Shown here piece by piece: positions 22,307-34,735 of a stretch of 64,000 nucleotides of DNA. The position numbers and the translations under genes are program-made. Under the pieces are notes generated by a model. The model did no database searches and was not told the DNA's origin. It worked only from the letters and a program-made list of their open reading frames with translations. The DNA comes from Roridomyces roridus (lineage: Eukaryota > Basidiomycota > Agaricomycetes > Agaricales > Mycenaceae). The DNA lies in NCBI GenBank assembly GCA_029378245.1, contig JARKIF010000005.1, positions 1,612,001 through 1,676,000 on the forward strand, given 5' to 3'. The first letter of the stretch is position 1; every line of letters starts with the position of its first letter.

Positions 22307-24706
22307 ATGTCTTCCCTCCATTCCCATCATGCACCCGACGTGCACAAGAAGAAACGCTCCAGGGACGATGCCCACGACGCCGCCGAAGAGCGAGTAGAGA
22401 AAAAGAAGAAACGGAAACGCGACGAATCCGTTGTCGACCCTGCCGATGTCCCAGACGAGAAGAAGGAATCCAAAAAACACGAGTCCGTTGCAGAGGCCGA
22501 TTCTGGGGCTGCGGAGTCCAAGGAGAAGAAGAAGAAAAGGCGTCGTGACTTGGCGGAGGATGTGAGTATGCCGGCGGAAACTCCACCCGAGCCTGTCGCC
22601 GACGATGGCGAGAGGAAAAAGAAGAAGAAGCATCGCGACCCGGTCGTGGAATCGAGCGCAGATATTTCACCCGAACCTGTCGCTGACGATGGCGCCGTCG
22701 TCGAGAAGAAGAAGAAGACAAAGCAGCGGGACTTGGAACTGAGTGTGGCCTCAGAGATTCCACCCCAACCCGTTGCTGACGATGGCGCTGTCGGCGAGAA
22801 AAAGAAGAAGAAGACGAAACATCGCGAGTCGGCAGTGGAAGTGAGTGTGGCCCCGGAGCTTCCACTCGAACCCCTTGCAGACGACGGTGCTCTCGTTGAG
22901 AAGAAGAAAAAGAAAAAGCATCGCGACTCGGCCGTGGAGGAGAGTATGCCCACGGACGGCGCCGTCGTTGAGAAGAAAAAGAGAAAACATCGCGACGAGT
23001 CGAACGATGGAGCTCAGGAAGCGGTCGAGGTACCAGCCGACGTCACGCCGAAGAAAAAGAGGAAACCCCGGGACGAAGTCCTCGAGGTGGTCGAGCTACC
23101 GGCTGACGTCCCACCGAAGAAAAAGAAATCCAAAGGAAAGGAAAAGGTGAGTGAAGCCCACTCCACTGGTTTATGGACCGTTGACCTGTTTGTAGGCTTT
23201 GGGAAACTACGACCTACAATCTTTTATATCCGGAGACCCGCTGGATACATCCCTATTGCCCTCGCTGCCCTTCGCGGACATGGCCTTGGATTCCAATGAC
23301 GATGTCTTGCGTGCTATTCAAGGTCTCGATATCACTCAATTCGGCACTTTTGATTCGGCAGCGCCTACGTCGGTTTCGAAGAAGAAGTCGAAACCCAAGA
23401 AGGCCTCTACGTCTTCCAAGCTGCGGCTCACGACGAAATCGGGGCAGTCCGCCACCAGCGGAGGTGCTCGAATTTTTAACTCGTATGAGCTTCGGTTCTG
23501 ATGTGCTCCATAGAGTACAAAAAGGGGAAGTTTTCTGCCTACGAGGTGCAGCAAGTTACCGATGCCGTGGAGAGCCTCCAAGCTGTGTGTTTCTTGATTT
23601 GTATACCACCTTCGCACTTCTCATTTTTTCCCAGGCCAAGGGCTACACGGAGCAACAGATTGCCGATCTCGCGATGCCCGGTAGAGGGAAAAGCTCGGAA
23701 TTGCTCGATGTAGTCGGTATGTGCATGCACCATCCCTCGTTCACTGTTATTGAACATTGTAACAGAAAGTGCACTCACCAATCGCAGTCGAAAGTCTGTA
23801 ATGAACTACGTCCGGCGTCGTTTCAACCCATTGAGCGCGCTGGGAGCATGGAGCGCGGAGGAAGATGCTAAATTGATGCAGTTTGTGCTCCTCGATTTAT
23901 TTCGCTCCATCCACTCATCGTTATTTAGGGCTATTGTTTTTGTCGGACGGGATTGGGTCAAAGTTGAGCAACGGGTTGGTCGGTCGCGCGCTGACTGTCG
24001 CGACCGCTACCGTAATCACCTGGAATGCCCTGATCGGAACACTGGTAGCGATTCCTTCCAGCTTTTGGATTTCACTGACTGATTCAAGGTCCCTGGAGTC
24101 CGGAGGAGGAAGCCGAACTGACCCGGATTGTCCTTAAAGTCACCAAAGGGAAGAACATGGACAGCAACGAGCTTTTGGGCGATACTATCCTTTGGAGCCA
24201 AGTGAGCAAACTCATGGAAGGGAAACGCAATCAACAGCAGTGCCGGATAAAATGGCTGGATACTTTGAGTAGGAAGCACAAAATGGGTGGCGAGGACCGA
24301 GAATGGTCTTCAGACGATACCATTACTCTGCTAGAAAAGTGCGTGGACGTCCCTTGGCCACTTGCGTTTATTTTATGACCGCGATTTCCAGGCTCACTCA
24401 GAAGGACGTGATGCATGACACGGAGATTGACTGGAAAACTTTGCCAGACACCAAGTGGAATTTGTGGAGCCCGCATATGATCCAGCGCCATTGGCTGTAC
24501 TTGAAGAAGCGCACGCCTGGGCATGAGAATATGACATATCCCGGTGCGTTTTAACCTGGAGGCAGCCGGTTCACGGATCATTCACACCTGTGCCAGAACT
24601 CTTGCAAATTTTGATTGCCACATATTGCCCAGTTTCGGAGGGAGACGGCGACGAGAAGGTCGCAGACAGTGACGAGGAGGGCGCAGAGTCCCAAGATAGT
24701 GATTAG
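22307..24706 (+). CDS. Reb1/TTF1-type Myb DNA-binding protein with Lys-rich repeats
   Basis: Nine exons (22307-23146, 23196-23463, 23514-23584, 23635-23716, 23766-23880, 23929-24044, 24089-24338, 24392-24543, 24597-24706) give 667 residues. The first 280 residues are five to seven degenerate copies of a unit like PEPVADDGAVVEKKKKKHRD, giving long KKKK runs. The C-terminal half has tandem Myb/SANT-type repeats: GAWSAEEDAKLMQ, DWVKVEQRVGRSRADCRDRY and GPWSPEEEAELTRIV, then W-rich QCRIKWLDTL. Proteins of this layout (Reb1, Nsi1, TTF-I, Rtf1) bind rDNA terminators and block forks. The repeat tract probably gives nucleolar targeting. The real start is ATG 22307; the end is acidic. Confidence 0.85.
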
Positions 24707-24804
24707 TTGTTACGTGTCGTGAGGTAAATGTGAACTGCGAGCAGGGTGTTGGCTGCATGCCCTCAACGTGTGCTCGCCGTCTCTTAAAGCCTCGTGTAGA
24801 ATGA

Positions 24805-27800
24805 ATGGCCTTGCTACCTATGGATCTTTCTCGTTCGCGGCTGTTGCTCTTTCTAGTTTCTGTGCTCGCTTTGGGCTACAATCATTTCCCGAACTATGCT
24901 ACCCAGCCTCTCAGTATTCCGCCAGACGTGCAAGCCAAATGCGCCGCAATCAAATCCACCCCAGGACCTTCTGCATCTTTCTTCAAACGGGAAGTCTCAG
25001 ATCGTTTGGAAGTCGGGACCAACTCGACTCTAATCACGAACGCGTGAGCAACGCCATTCAGCCCAAGATAAATAATTCGAATACATGTCAGAACACTGTT
25101 AATCGGTCAAGGAAACGATACGCAAGCCTTGCACGGGGATTTGTATCTCGACAAGGGACTCATCAAGGGGATTGGGAGTCTTGCTCACCTGAAGCTCGAG
25201 AATACACTCAATTTGACGGTTGTGAACGCGAATGGAGCATGGGTTACTCCAGGCCTTGGTACGTATCGCTCCCTCGACCTCAATTTTGCTCATTTGTATT
25301 AGTGGACATCCACACCCATTTGGGTTTGTTGGCAGCGCCGTTTCTGAATGGTCAGTTTGAGTATCAGGGCGTTCGGGTTGCACTAAAGTACCCAGGAAAT
25401 CACGACGTGAGCTCGACAAAGGGACCCATACTCCCGTGGTTGCGGAACATCGACGGCTTCAACACTCATGACGATGCCTTTCGCCTTGCAGTCGCAGGAG
25501 GCGTAACGTCAGTTCAAGTCTTGGCTGGGAGTGCGAACAACTTGGGTATCCATCAGATATGTTTGATCGTCAAATACTCATTCTTACAGGCGGGCAAGCC
25601 TCCATAATCAAACTCCGTCGAACATCCGAAGGTTCGGCTATATCCATGGTTGTCGAACCTCCGTACAATCTCAACGGGAGCTTCGAGGGTGCTGAACGAT
25701 GGCGTCATCTCCAGTAAGAACCTGCGAGCTCGTGAGGGTTCAGAATAATGACTTGAGACCTAGACAAGCCTGCGGTGAGACGCCGTCCGAGTACGGCCTC
25801 AATCGTCCCGATGCTATATTTTCCTTGCGGTCGGCCTACGCTGAAGCGCAGAAGATGATGAATTTGCAAGACGTGTACTGCTCCAACGTCGAGGCAGGCT
25901 TGTGGGACCCTCTGGAGTCTTTTCCAGAGGATGCTCGACTGGAAATGCTGGTCGATGTGCTGCGAGGAAAGGTCAAAGTCACCAGTCAATGCGAGACTAT
26001 CGTTGACATCGACGCTCTCGTCCGCGTACGTGCATCAATAGTTTCCTTGCACCCTTTTGAAATTGCTGTTTAGTTGACCAACGAGTTCAAGTTTCCCATT
26101 GCATCTCTTCAGCATGCTTCGGAGGCATGGCTTGTCCCTGGCTTGCTCAACCGGACATGGGGAGGGAGTCCATCTGTTGCATTGTTTGCGACAAATCATC
26201 GGTAATGGGCCATCGTTGCCAATCTCGTGAGTTAACCTGTCGGCAGTTACAACCAGGGGTCGTATCGAGCCTCGGAATTCGCTCCTCGGGTACTTTCTGA
26301 CGCAGGGATCCCCGTCGCCTTGAAGGTTGCTCTTTAATTTCGTGGAGCACAGAGCTAATTGTACCCCAGTCTGCCCACCCTGTCCTGAATTCGAGGTATC
26401 TCCTCCAAGAAGCCCAACAGGCGCATTATTACGGGCTCGACCCGTTCCTTGCTCTACATGCAGTCACTTCCGTTCCGGCGACCGCAATTGGGATGGACCA
26501 CCGGATAGGTTCCCTGCGCGAGGGTGCAGATGCGGATGTGGTTCTGTGGGATTCAAACCCCTTGTGGCCAGGAGCGACGCCCAAGTTTGTTTGGATTGAC
26601 GGGCTGTTGCAGGAGCATTTCCACGTGGGAGCGGGCAAGGAGGGGAAGGAATGGGGCCGATTTCCGCAAGTTCCGGATTGGGACAAGGAGCGCGAACAAG
26701 CCATCGAATGGGAAGGTTTGCCGCCATTAGAAGGAAGGAAACAAAACGGGAGGGTCTTGTTTTCCAACGTTCGAGATATGAGCCACGGAAGCCGTGTGAA
26801 TGTTGCTGTGGAGAATGGCAGGATCGTATGCGTCGGGGGAACAGCGTTCTGTCCAACAGCATCATTCAGCGCCGACCAAGAAGTGGACCTGAATGGAGGG
26901 TCTATTTCCCCGGGAATGATGACTTTCGGGTCCTCATTGGGCCTGGAAGAGATTGGCAGCGAGCCATCGACAGGAGACGGCTTGCCGTTCAACGCTTTTA
27001 CGGGAATCGTCCCCGAGATCCTCAACGACCCCGGTGCATTAACGCAAGCTGTCGACGGGCTGGTTTTCGGGACGAGACACGCCCTGTAAGCATATTCCTA
27101 TCCATATGAGTTTTGCCTAACAAAATCAACAGGATGGCTTACCGATCCGGAGTAACCACTGGAACGACAATCATGCCGACTTTTGTCGGCGACACAAATG
27201 TCATTGCTGGAATCTCGACCACATTCCATACAGGCGCGTCGCATGCCATGGAAAAGGGAGCGATCATTCAGCCAACAGTGGCCCTGCACGTGACGATACA
27301 CCGGCCTCTTGCGAAAAGCCAGCTCAGCGTCAGCAGTCAGATTGCAGGGCTGAGGCGCCTGTTGACTCGTAGATCTGAGACGGACACGGGGAAATGGTTT
27401 AAACGGGCAGCAGAGGTACGATATGCCACTCCTCACCACTTCACTCAGCAATGTTTAGGGCGTGGTTCCACTCGTCGTGGACGTGAATAGCGCAGACATC
27501 ATGTCCACCTTGCTGATATTGAAAGCCGAAACGGAGAATGAATTGGGTTCTCGGATCCGGATGGTGTTCAGCGGGGCCGCGGAAGCACACATCCTGGCGA
27601 AAGATATAGGTGTGTCTCGGCGCCGTGAAAAAAATCAGAGAGCCAATTGGTTGCAGCACGCGCGAACGTAGGCGTAATCCTGGATGCGAAGCCGACGGTT
27701 GGTGTCTGGGATGTCCGGAGATCGTCAGTCCCGTGACCGTGTCCAATGCCCGTGCTAAAACTCCAGTAGCCTGCCGGGACCGCCCCTCACGAACGATACG

Positions 27801-28133
27801 ACACTTGTTGCCCTGCTGAGAGAAGGTGCGAAAGTTGGTCTGAGAACAAGCGAACCCCAACTGGTGTCCAATCTACGCGTCGATCTGGCTTGGGTAGGTC
27901 TTGCGAAGATTGCGAAATTTCTCTGAATTTTTGCACAGGCCATGTCAGCATCAAATGGAAGAATTGGAGAGGACGAAGCGATGGCCCTCGTGTCGACAAA
28001 TCTTCGAGAATTACTGGGAGTGATAGTAGACGACCAGGACTTGGTGGCTTATGTCGGGGGAAATTGGTTCGATAGCTGCAAGGTTGCCGCGATAATATCT
28101 CCTCAGAGAGGTCAAGTGGAGATCTTTCAATAG
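24805..28133 (+). CDS. Two-module amidohydrolase-family protein, membrane-anchored
   Basis: Fourteen exons (24805-25043, 25092-25258, 25303-25350, 25396-25545, 25590-25713, 25764-26025, 26074-26201, 26247-26325, 26370-27085, 27133-27415, 27459-27609, 27657-27723, 27767-27893, 27939-28133) give 911 residues with all phases fitting. The N-terminus has a signal-anchor (SRLLLFLVSVLALGY). The first module has the metal-binding HxH in GLVDIHTHLGLL, then FNTHDDAFRLAVAGGVTSVQ and REGADADVVLWD. A second amidohydrolase-like module follows; its equivalent of the HxH strand reads ISPGMMTFGSSLG and lacks both histidines. In fungi such proteins are often annotated carbohydrate esterase family 9, but a substrate cannot be given. 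Confidence 0.85.
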
Positions 28134-28525
28134 GACGTAGATACATTGAATGTCCTACGCCACACCAAGGAGCGCTGCACTGCTTTTTATTCCTCTCCCT
28201 CGGGCGGCCGCTAAGGAAATAGCAAGACAGCTTAAGAGAAAGCCGGAAAATCTGAATCGAGTCCAGTAACGGAATGCGTCGGACGAGTGGTTGTTACCTG
28301 AAGAAGGCAGCACGAGAGATGGAGCGCTCTTCATTCGGCGTGCGGGAAGAGGAGAAGATGGAGCGAAGGACGGCTGGCGTCACTGGTATTCGACGCGAAG
28401 AATCTGAAGGAGGCTGGAGAGGTGTAGGTTTGGCCGTGGTCGTCGTCCCACTGGTCGTTGATGAAGGCATGAAGTGATGGCAACGGCCCGGCATTTCCGT
28501 CCAGTAAAAAATACAAAATATTAGG
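28134..28525. other. Intergenic between convergent genes
   Basis: 392 bp between the stops of the amidohydrolase (plus) and CFT2 (minus). No coding sequence or RNA motif seen; presumably both 3' UTRs. Confidence 0.6.
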
Positions 28526-31500
28526 TTACGCCGCTATGAGGGCGTGGAGATTGTAAATCTCCTTCCGTACAGTATAATACACCTTAGATGCACTCCCTTC
28601 CAGCTCTATCTTACCGCTCGCTGATTTCCTAACAGCCACGGAATCCTCAAGAGCATCTGATCCGCCCATTTGCCCAGCCGCAGTGCCACAAATCAACACT
28701 CCCTCGCCGATGAACTCTGCGGGCACACCGATTGTAGCCAGGCGTGTTTTGAGTGCAGTCAACTTCAGCTCTCCGATCATGGTGGACTTGGGAAGGCTGA
28801 CTGTAGGTCGGGAGCCCAGCATCTGCGGCACGGCAGCCGCAGTCGATTTCGAAACGGTTGAGGCCGAGTCTGTCAATGGCTCGAGCGTTGGTATTGTAGA
28901 GCTGGCATGCGTGACGATCCGTCCAGTCACATAGCCAAGTTCATTGTCCTCGAAAGTAGACATCTTCAGCTGGGCCAAGAGCTCGTCGCTGATCGAGATT
29001 GAGAAGCTGTTGGTCTGCTGGCCGATTTGCACACTTTCCCCTCGAGCGGGTGCAAATATATCTTTCGTCATTGACCGGATGTTGGCACAGCTCTCGATGA
29101 GAAGTCCAGCAGCTTCCGATGAAGCGTGCACGATAATCTGAACAGACTGAGCATCATCAGACAGCAATTGGCAAGTAGAAATACCATTTTTCGCGGGTTG
29201 ATCTGAGGCACGATCGTCTTGACTGCTCGACCATCATTTAATCCCTCCATGTCGACGAAAAGTAGTCGGCAAGCCATCTGGACTTCTGTCATGGACGTCG
29301 TGAATTTCGAAGGAGGCTCTTGGATTGCCTGACGACGTCAAGTCAGATATAATCCGAGTGCGGCATGAGAATTACCTTGGCCTCTTCTTCCGCCTGTTTC
29401 CTCTTTTTGAAGTCTTTGGTCTCGTCCGTCTCGGCCTCCTCCTCAAAGACTCTGCTTTTGCGCAACCACATAGCAACATCCACCGTCTCCCCGTAATCAT
29501 CGACACGACGTTTCTTCTCCACATACGGAAACATCCGGAAACGCTGTGCTTGACCACCCACATTTTTGAAGAACGAGGTCGCCTTTGAGACATTCCCCTT
29601 CAAGTAGATGTCAAACGACAGCAGCTGCTTCGTCAAACCCTCATCGCCATCCAACCCCCAATCTGCCCCGTCCAACGCCTTGTCCGCTTTCCGTTTCTTG
29701 GAAACTTCCTCGCCACCCATGAGATCGTCCTCCAGCGCTTGTATGACCTCGTCCTCCTCATCTTGCGAGTCTGAATCCGAGTCCGAGTCGCTTTCGTCTT
29801 CGTCTGCCTCGAGCATTCGTTGACTACGCGCAAGCTGGGCCTGGTGGGCCGCCTCCTTTTCTTTCACAGCCCTCTCTTTTTGCAAATAAGCCTCCAGTTC
29901 GGCGCCTTGAAGCGGGACTTTGGATTTCATCTGGCTCAAAATCAATACTTGGCTGTAAGAGTGCAAGAGCGACATACGACGAGACTTATCGCGCCGTCCA
30001 TCATGACGTTGCTACCGATCTTCCCCTTGTCCCACTTGTCGTCTGCCCTTTGTGAATCATTCCATTTGTTGAATAGAAGCCGTCCCAAAGTACCCTCCTC
30101 ACTTCGGGAGGTGAGCAGGACAACGTTATTGGGAATCGACGCAAAGTTGACAAAGAGATTGCGTGATGGACCGTGTGAAAGAGACGCAGGAACAGCAAGA
30201 ATCAGCTTGGGGTCAGTTGAAGAGTATCGGTGAATAAGGGCTTGTGGGTTTGGGAAGAATTCGAGATACTTGAAACGGAGGGCAAAGGCGCCCAATGCAT
30301 CTTCGTCTGCATCGTCATCCCCGCGTCGTCTTTGTCGTGAGCGATTGTTGTTATTACCGTCCTCGCCGACGTCCTCTTTGCTGACTGTTCCACCCAACCA
30401 CTCCATCATGCTACGTACAAACGTGAGCATTTCACTGCCGGTGCGCGAGAGCAGGCATATGGGATATGTCAGCCGCGAGAATTTCCAGTGTTGGTCAAGA
30501 AGAACGAGCAATTCGAGGACGCGAGTGCTCGAATCACAAGGAATGAGAACGGAGGATCGAGAGGAGGAAGTCAGGGTGGAGGTAATGGTATCTGGGTTGC
30601 CAATGTGAGAATAGGTTAATGGCACACCGGAAAAACCTACCGATGAGGGCGGCGTCGCGGTCGCGTCGCCTACTGCTGACCACAGCGGTACGTTCTGCGT
30701 CTGTTATCAACAAGTCGGGGCGTGCGAGTGGCTCAAAGACGCCTCCAGAGGACTGCCTCATGAGCACTGTTCCATCGAGATGGCGCTCCCGCATGTGGTT
30801 GACATTCACAGCGTACATTATTGTACCAGAGGAAGGCGAACGGATTTTCCATATTGTGCCTCCGACTGTGTGGCCAGCATTGAAGGGAGTGATAGTCAAC
30901 CCTTGACATTTTCCTTCGGCCGATGTTAGCTGTTGAACTCTAGGACCAAGACTTAGGCTCGCAGACCTTGGAGACGCGTGGGTTGAGAGTAACGCAATGT
31001 ATTCACAGAATCAAAAGCCTCCTGCACTTCATTAAGAGTAGCGACGTATTTCCCTTTTGGCTTGTCACGATTCACTGGAGGAGGGGGTGTGCCCTCGCCG
31101 GAATCCATGACAGCGTCGTCTCCGTCTTGGGGTGGGGTTTCATCACTATCGCCGACGTCCTCTTCGTCTCGGATTCCCTCTATATCCTCTGTCGTAGCAA
31201 TGCGTCCCATGGCTTGGACAGGGAGACTGGTGTATGTGGGCGCCTTGAGGTTCCATCGCGAATATGCATACGCGTAGAGTCCACAGTGTGCGAGGTCACC
31301 ATGGGAAAGCAGCACAAGATCAACGGTAGGAGCGCATCTTGAGCACGTTAGCTGGATAAAGCAGGCAGAGAAAACACGCACTCGCGTAAAGCTTGGCAGT
31401 ATTCCTCCCAGTCAAAGTCTTGTTCGGTCGGAGTCAGAGAAGACTGTTCTGGAGACCAGTCCGGAGAGCCACAGTCGAGGAGTATGCGCACATCGTCGAC

Positions 31501-31572
31501 CTGAAGAAGATAAGCCAACGGCGTCGTCCTCGACGAGTCGGCTGCTCCAGAGAGTGGTGTGAAAGTGATCAT
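28526..31572 (-). CDS. CFT2: Cleavage and polyadenylation factor subunit CFT2/CPSF100
   Basis: Seven exons (31382-31572, 30967-31337, 30641-30901, 29978-30591, 29376-29930, 29185-29328, 28526-29137) give 915 residues, the usual size. The N-terminal metallo-beta-lactamase fold shows LLDCGSPDWS and LVLLSHGDLAHCGLYAYAYS, where CPSF73 would have HxHxDH; the ligands are degenerate, as expected for the inactive CPSF100 partner. Beta-CASP features follow: PFNAGHTVGGTIWKI and AVNVNHMRERHLDG. An acidic insert (DEDESDSDSDSDSQDEEDE) and KRKADK precede MFPYVEKKRRVDDYGE, a well-conserved CPSF100 block. It acts in nuclear mRNA 3'-end cleavage. The listed ATG is the first in frame; an upstream TTG is not used. 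Confidence 0.95.
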
Positions 31573-31596
31573 GCGACGAGAAAACAGAGACAAACG

Positions 31597-32140
31597 GCGC
31601 GCTTCTGCAACTATTACTATTCAACATGGAACGACGGCTAACAAAATCGTCTTCAGCATACACCAGTGCCTCTGGCCCCTCGTCTAGAAACGCCAAATAG
31701 TAGTAGGATTCCCGCCTTCCGTGAGCATCAATACAGTGACTCGATACGCGTCCTTGTCTCCCTCATCATTGACGAACGTGAACTTTCGCCCCCTCAACTT
31801 GTGCCAGTTTCGACGGAACTCCTCAACCTCCTGGGAGGATACCAACTGACCTTGAGGCCCAGCCACGGCGGCAGAAACAAGGGGAAAGGTGGGGAGAGTG
31901 CGATGGGGAATGGGCTTGTCCACCGTCGGAAGAGGAGAGTGTTCCCAGGACGTGGCCGTAGGTGCGGGCGTGAGTGAGGGTCCTGGTGTTGGTGCTGGTG
32001 CTGGTTCAGGGTGGGCGGCCCTTCGTTCTTTACTGCGGCAAGTCAACGAGCAGAAGACGATGATGTACATCGACGTACTCAAGAGTGTCCATCATCTGGA
32101 CAGCCGCACCAAGCATAACTCTGTCCACTTGCTCTGAAAG
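31597..32140 (-). pseudogene. Broken copy A of an unknown small gene (copy B at 61860-62693)
   Basis: Reading on the minus strand, TFPLVSAAVAGPQGQLVSSQ, then FTFVNDEGDKDAYRV and FLDEGPEALVYAEDDF match copy B almost motif for motif. The frame breaks by one base after DAYRV: copy B runs on as VVGTIALEESKPFFYLVFLN, copy A stops within 17 codons and the homologous ending sits in the next frame. Upstream a MMDTLEYV block and an intron also align. It starts only 25 bp from the CFT2 start codon. Function unknown. Confidence 0.65.
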
Positions 32141-32199
32141 CACCGACACCACTCGAATCCTTCCTCGCTTGGCTTCCAGGAACACCTGCCAGACGCACG

Positions 32200-32577
32200 T
32201 GAGTCCTTCCGGGGTCTTGCGTTGATTAGTCCTCATAGGCAACACACAGCGGGTCAGCAGCCTGTCGACTACGTCCAGGGCGCCCATATAAGAAATGCTT
32301 ACCAGGGATCCCGCTCCCTTTTCATTGGAGCTCCATCTTGGGACCAGAGCTCCGCGATATTTACAACGACGATTCATCCCGTGCACTTTAAACCCGGCGC
32401 TCGGCACTTCCATTCGCATTCGCCTGGAGCTTGAAGAGACGTGGTGCGCTCCGTGCGAGTCATTTGCACGTTCACGCAAGGCATTCCACTCGATCGAATC
32501 CGCCACCCTGCCGTTCCTCCCTCAGCCAGCATCGAGCCGAAGACCGAGTGATGCAGTCCACGCTCGAAGGCCAAGAC
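32200..32577 (+). repeat. Block shared with 61195-61680 (duplicated segment F)
   Basis: GTGAGTCCTTCCGGGGTCTT and GGGACCAGAGCTCCGCG are found with few changes near 61198 and 61482, in the same orientation. The block runs into the fMsr-like sequence that follows. Confidence 0.7.
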
Positions 32578-32963
32578 GCTTCTACCTCGACGCGCCACTC
32601 TTCCCAATCCCTCGAGTCGAGCATCGTCCATTGCTGGGGCCATTTAACCGTCGGTCGGCATACCAGTAGATCGACACTGCACCGGGCAAAGCTCGCGGGG
32701 TCTGCGCAGACGCGTTCATCTGGGGCCACACGGTTCTGGTACCCGACGTCGAAGCATACCCGGGGCACATTGTGTGCGATGGCGACACCAAGAGCGAGAT
32801 TGTGTGCCCGCTCGTTGGGCAATCTCGCGTGCCTGGTGTCCTGGATTTGGATTGTCTGGCAGAACAAGGTTTTGAGAGGACGACAAGGATTTGAATCTCC
32901 ACGCCTCCTCAGGCTGATCTCGAAAAAATCGCACAGTTCCTGGTCAATGCGTGCGATTGGTGA
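32578..32963 (+). pseudogene. Free methionine-(R)-sulfoxide reductase (GAF domain), broken
   Basis: The plus frame reads FYLDAPLFP, LLGPFNRRSAYQ, GKARGVCADAFIWGHTVLVP, DVEAYPGHIVCDGDTKSEIV, CPLVG, GVLDLDCLAEQGF and DLEKIAQFLVNACDW, the near-complete GAF core of fRMsr with its cysteines (GVCADAF, IVCDGDTKSEIVC). Two in-frame stops interrupt it: TAG at about 32669 after SAYQ, and TGA at about 32895 after GFERTTRI. I found no intron that removes either while keeping frame. The N-terminal third of the usual protein is missing or unrecognisable. The enzyme reduces free Met-R-sulfoxide in the cytosol. Confidence 0.8.
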
Positions 32964-33617
32964 TGCATCCTTCTCTGCCTTCGAGTGTTTGGGCCGTAGC
33001 TAGAGTTCGTTGGTGTCTCTGCGACCAAGGGCGATGTTTGCTTTTTTTTTCTCTCTGTATTTTGGATGGAAGTATGTATCGTCTTTTTCGAGATGTTCCT
33101 TGACCTCTTGTGTCGATGTCGGCGTGGAGACCAGATGCTGTGACTCTGAGGTTGACGAATGCCACAACGCCGGCCCCAGTAGGCAATCAATTCAATGATT
33201 CAATCCTCCTCTCCGTTTCATCAAACCGAGGTACGAGGTGACATCTGATGAAGCGTCTGTCTACGAGAGACTACCTCTCCGCCACTTAACACGACAAATT
33301 CCACCAGAGTTTCTCTTCGGCTGGGCTTGCAAGGACTGCAATTGTACACCCTTTCCTTGGCTGATTGTGATGGAGTCCAACTGACTCTCTTTCGATGAAC
33401 AAGTGAGATAGATCGTGAGGGGTCTTGAACTCCCCAACACCGGCAGGTCATGTTGTACACTTTCACCCGAGTTCGAGGCAGCACGATAATACAGCCTGCG
33501 CATTCAAGGATCAAATTCAAACGGCGCCATGAACAAGATAAACAGATAAATAACACGTCCACTGGAAAGGCTGATTAGATATGGTATCATAAACACGGCT
33601 CAACTTGCGCACAAGTA
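32964..33617. other. No gene seen
   Basis: Short ORFs only; a T-run at 33043-33052. Nothing recognisable. Confidence 0.5.
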
Positions 33618-34735
33618 TTATTTTTTTGTAGCCTTCCGCGCCGGTCTTCCCGTCGCAGTCAAAGAGGACAGAAAGAGGGCTTTCTCTTTCAGCAGCGTCC
33701 TTGAACGGATCATTAATCTCGCCTCATAAGATGGAGCACACGAAACACACCCGTGATCAATACCAGGATCCGAGCTGCGCTGCTTTTGGGTCCACCAATC
33801 GACGACATCCGGTAAGTGGGGCTTGGCGTGCAAGAAATCAAGAGAGTAGGCGATGAAGGCGAAGATGGCTATGGACAACGTGTTTTTTGGAGTCAGGCCC
33901 GCCTCCGGGGACATGTAAAGGGTTTTGCCCTTCCGGAAGAAAAAATATACACAATCATAGTTTATGATGGCGCACTTGTCAAGCTCATTTGTGACCATTT
34001 GGGTCCAGATCTTCGAGTACGTCGTTGAGTATGTGATCATTGGAAATAGCAATATTCCATACCTGCATAATCATGTGATCCGCTTTTTGAGTCGGTACTT
34101 TCTTATTTGCAGGCCAATTAAACCTGACACTGTACTCGGGCTCTTCAGAGAGACTGCCAATGAGTGATTCGAACGTCGGAAGTTTCTCTCTGCCGGCACC
34201 GACCAGAGCCGCCCGAGTCTTGGCCTCAATGGACATCTTTGGGTCATTCTCATCATATAGAATGCCATCCGGCCAATCAGACTTCTTCTCAGGGGGGCAG
34301 GACGTGAAATTTGGCGAGCCCGGTTTCATATCGGAGAACTCCCCTGACTGTGCCGCGCAGCAGGCGGCCAGCAACGGACGGAGGATGACATCAAAAATCC
34401 ATGCTTCAGCATCTTTCTCGCTACGGATCTTGTTTGGTAGCTTGTTCGAGGTCTTCAACGGGTGGTTTATCAGTAACCAATCCCGCTCGCTGACAACGGC
34501 AGGGTCGAGGAACAGGGGTTGGCATCTACACGCATCGATTAGACTGTTGAGCATCCCAGAAATGTCCTGAAATGTCGCACTTTGCTTTTGCTTCCTTGAT
34601 CAGGGAAGTCATGAGGTTCCGTACACAGACCACACGTGAGAGACGGTCGTCGGCGGCGACATTCTTTTCGAGACTGTCCGCTTCGGGAACCGCTCTCGTA
34701 CCGGCCAGTCGACCCTTTTTGTAGATGGGCGACAT

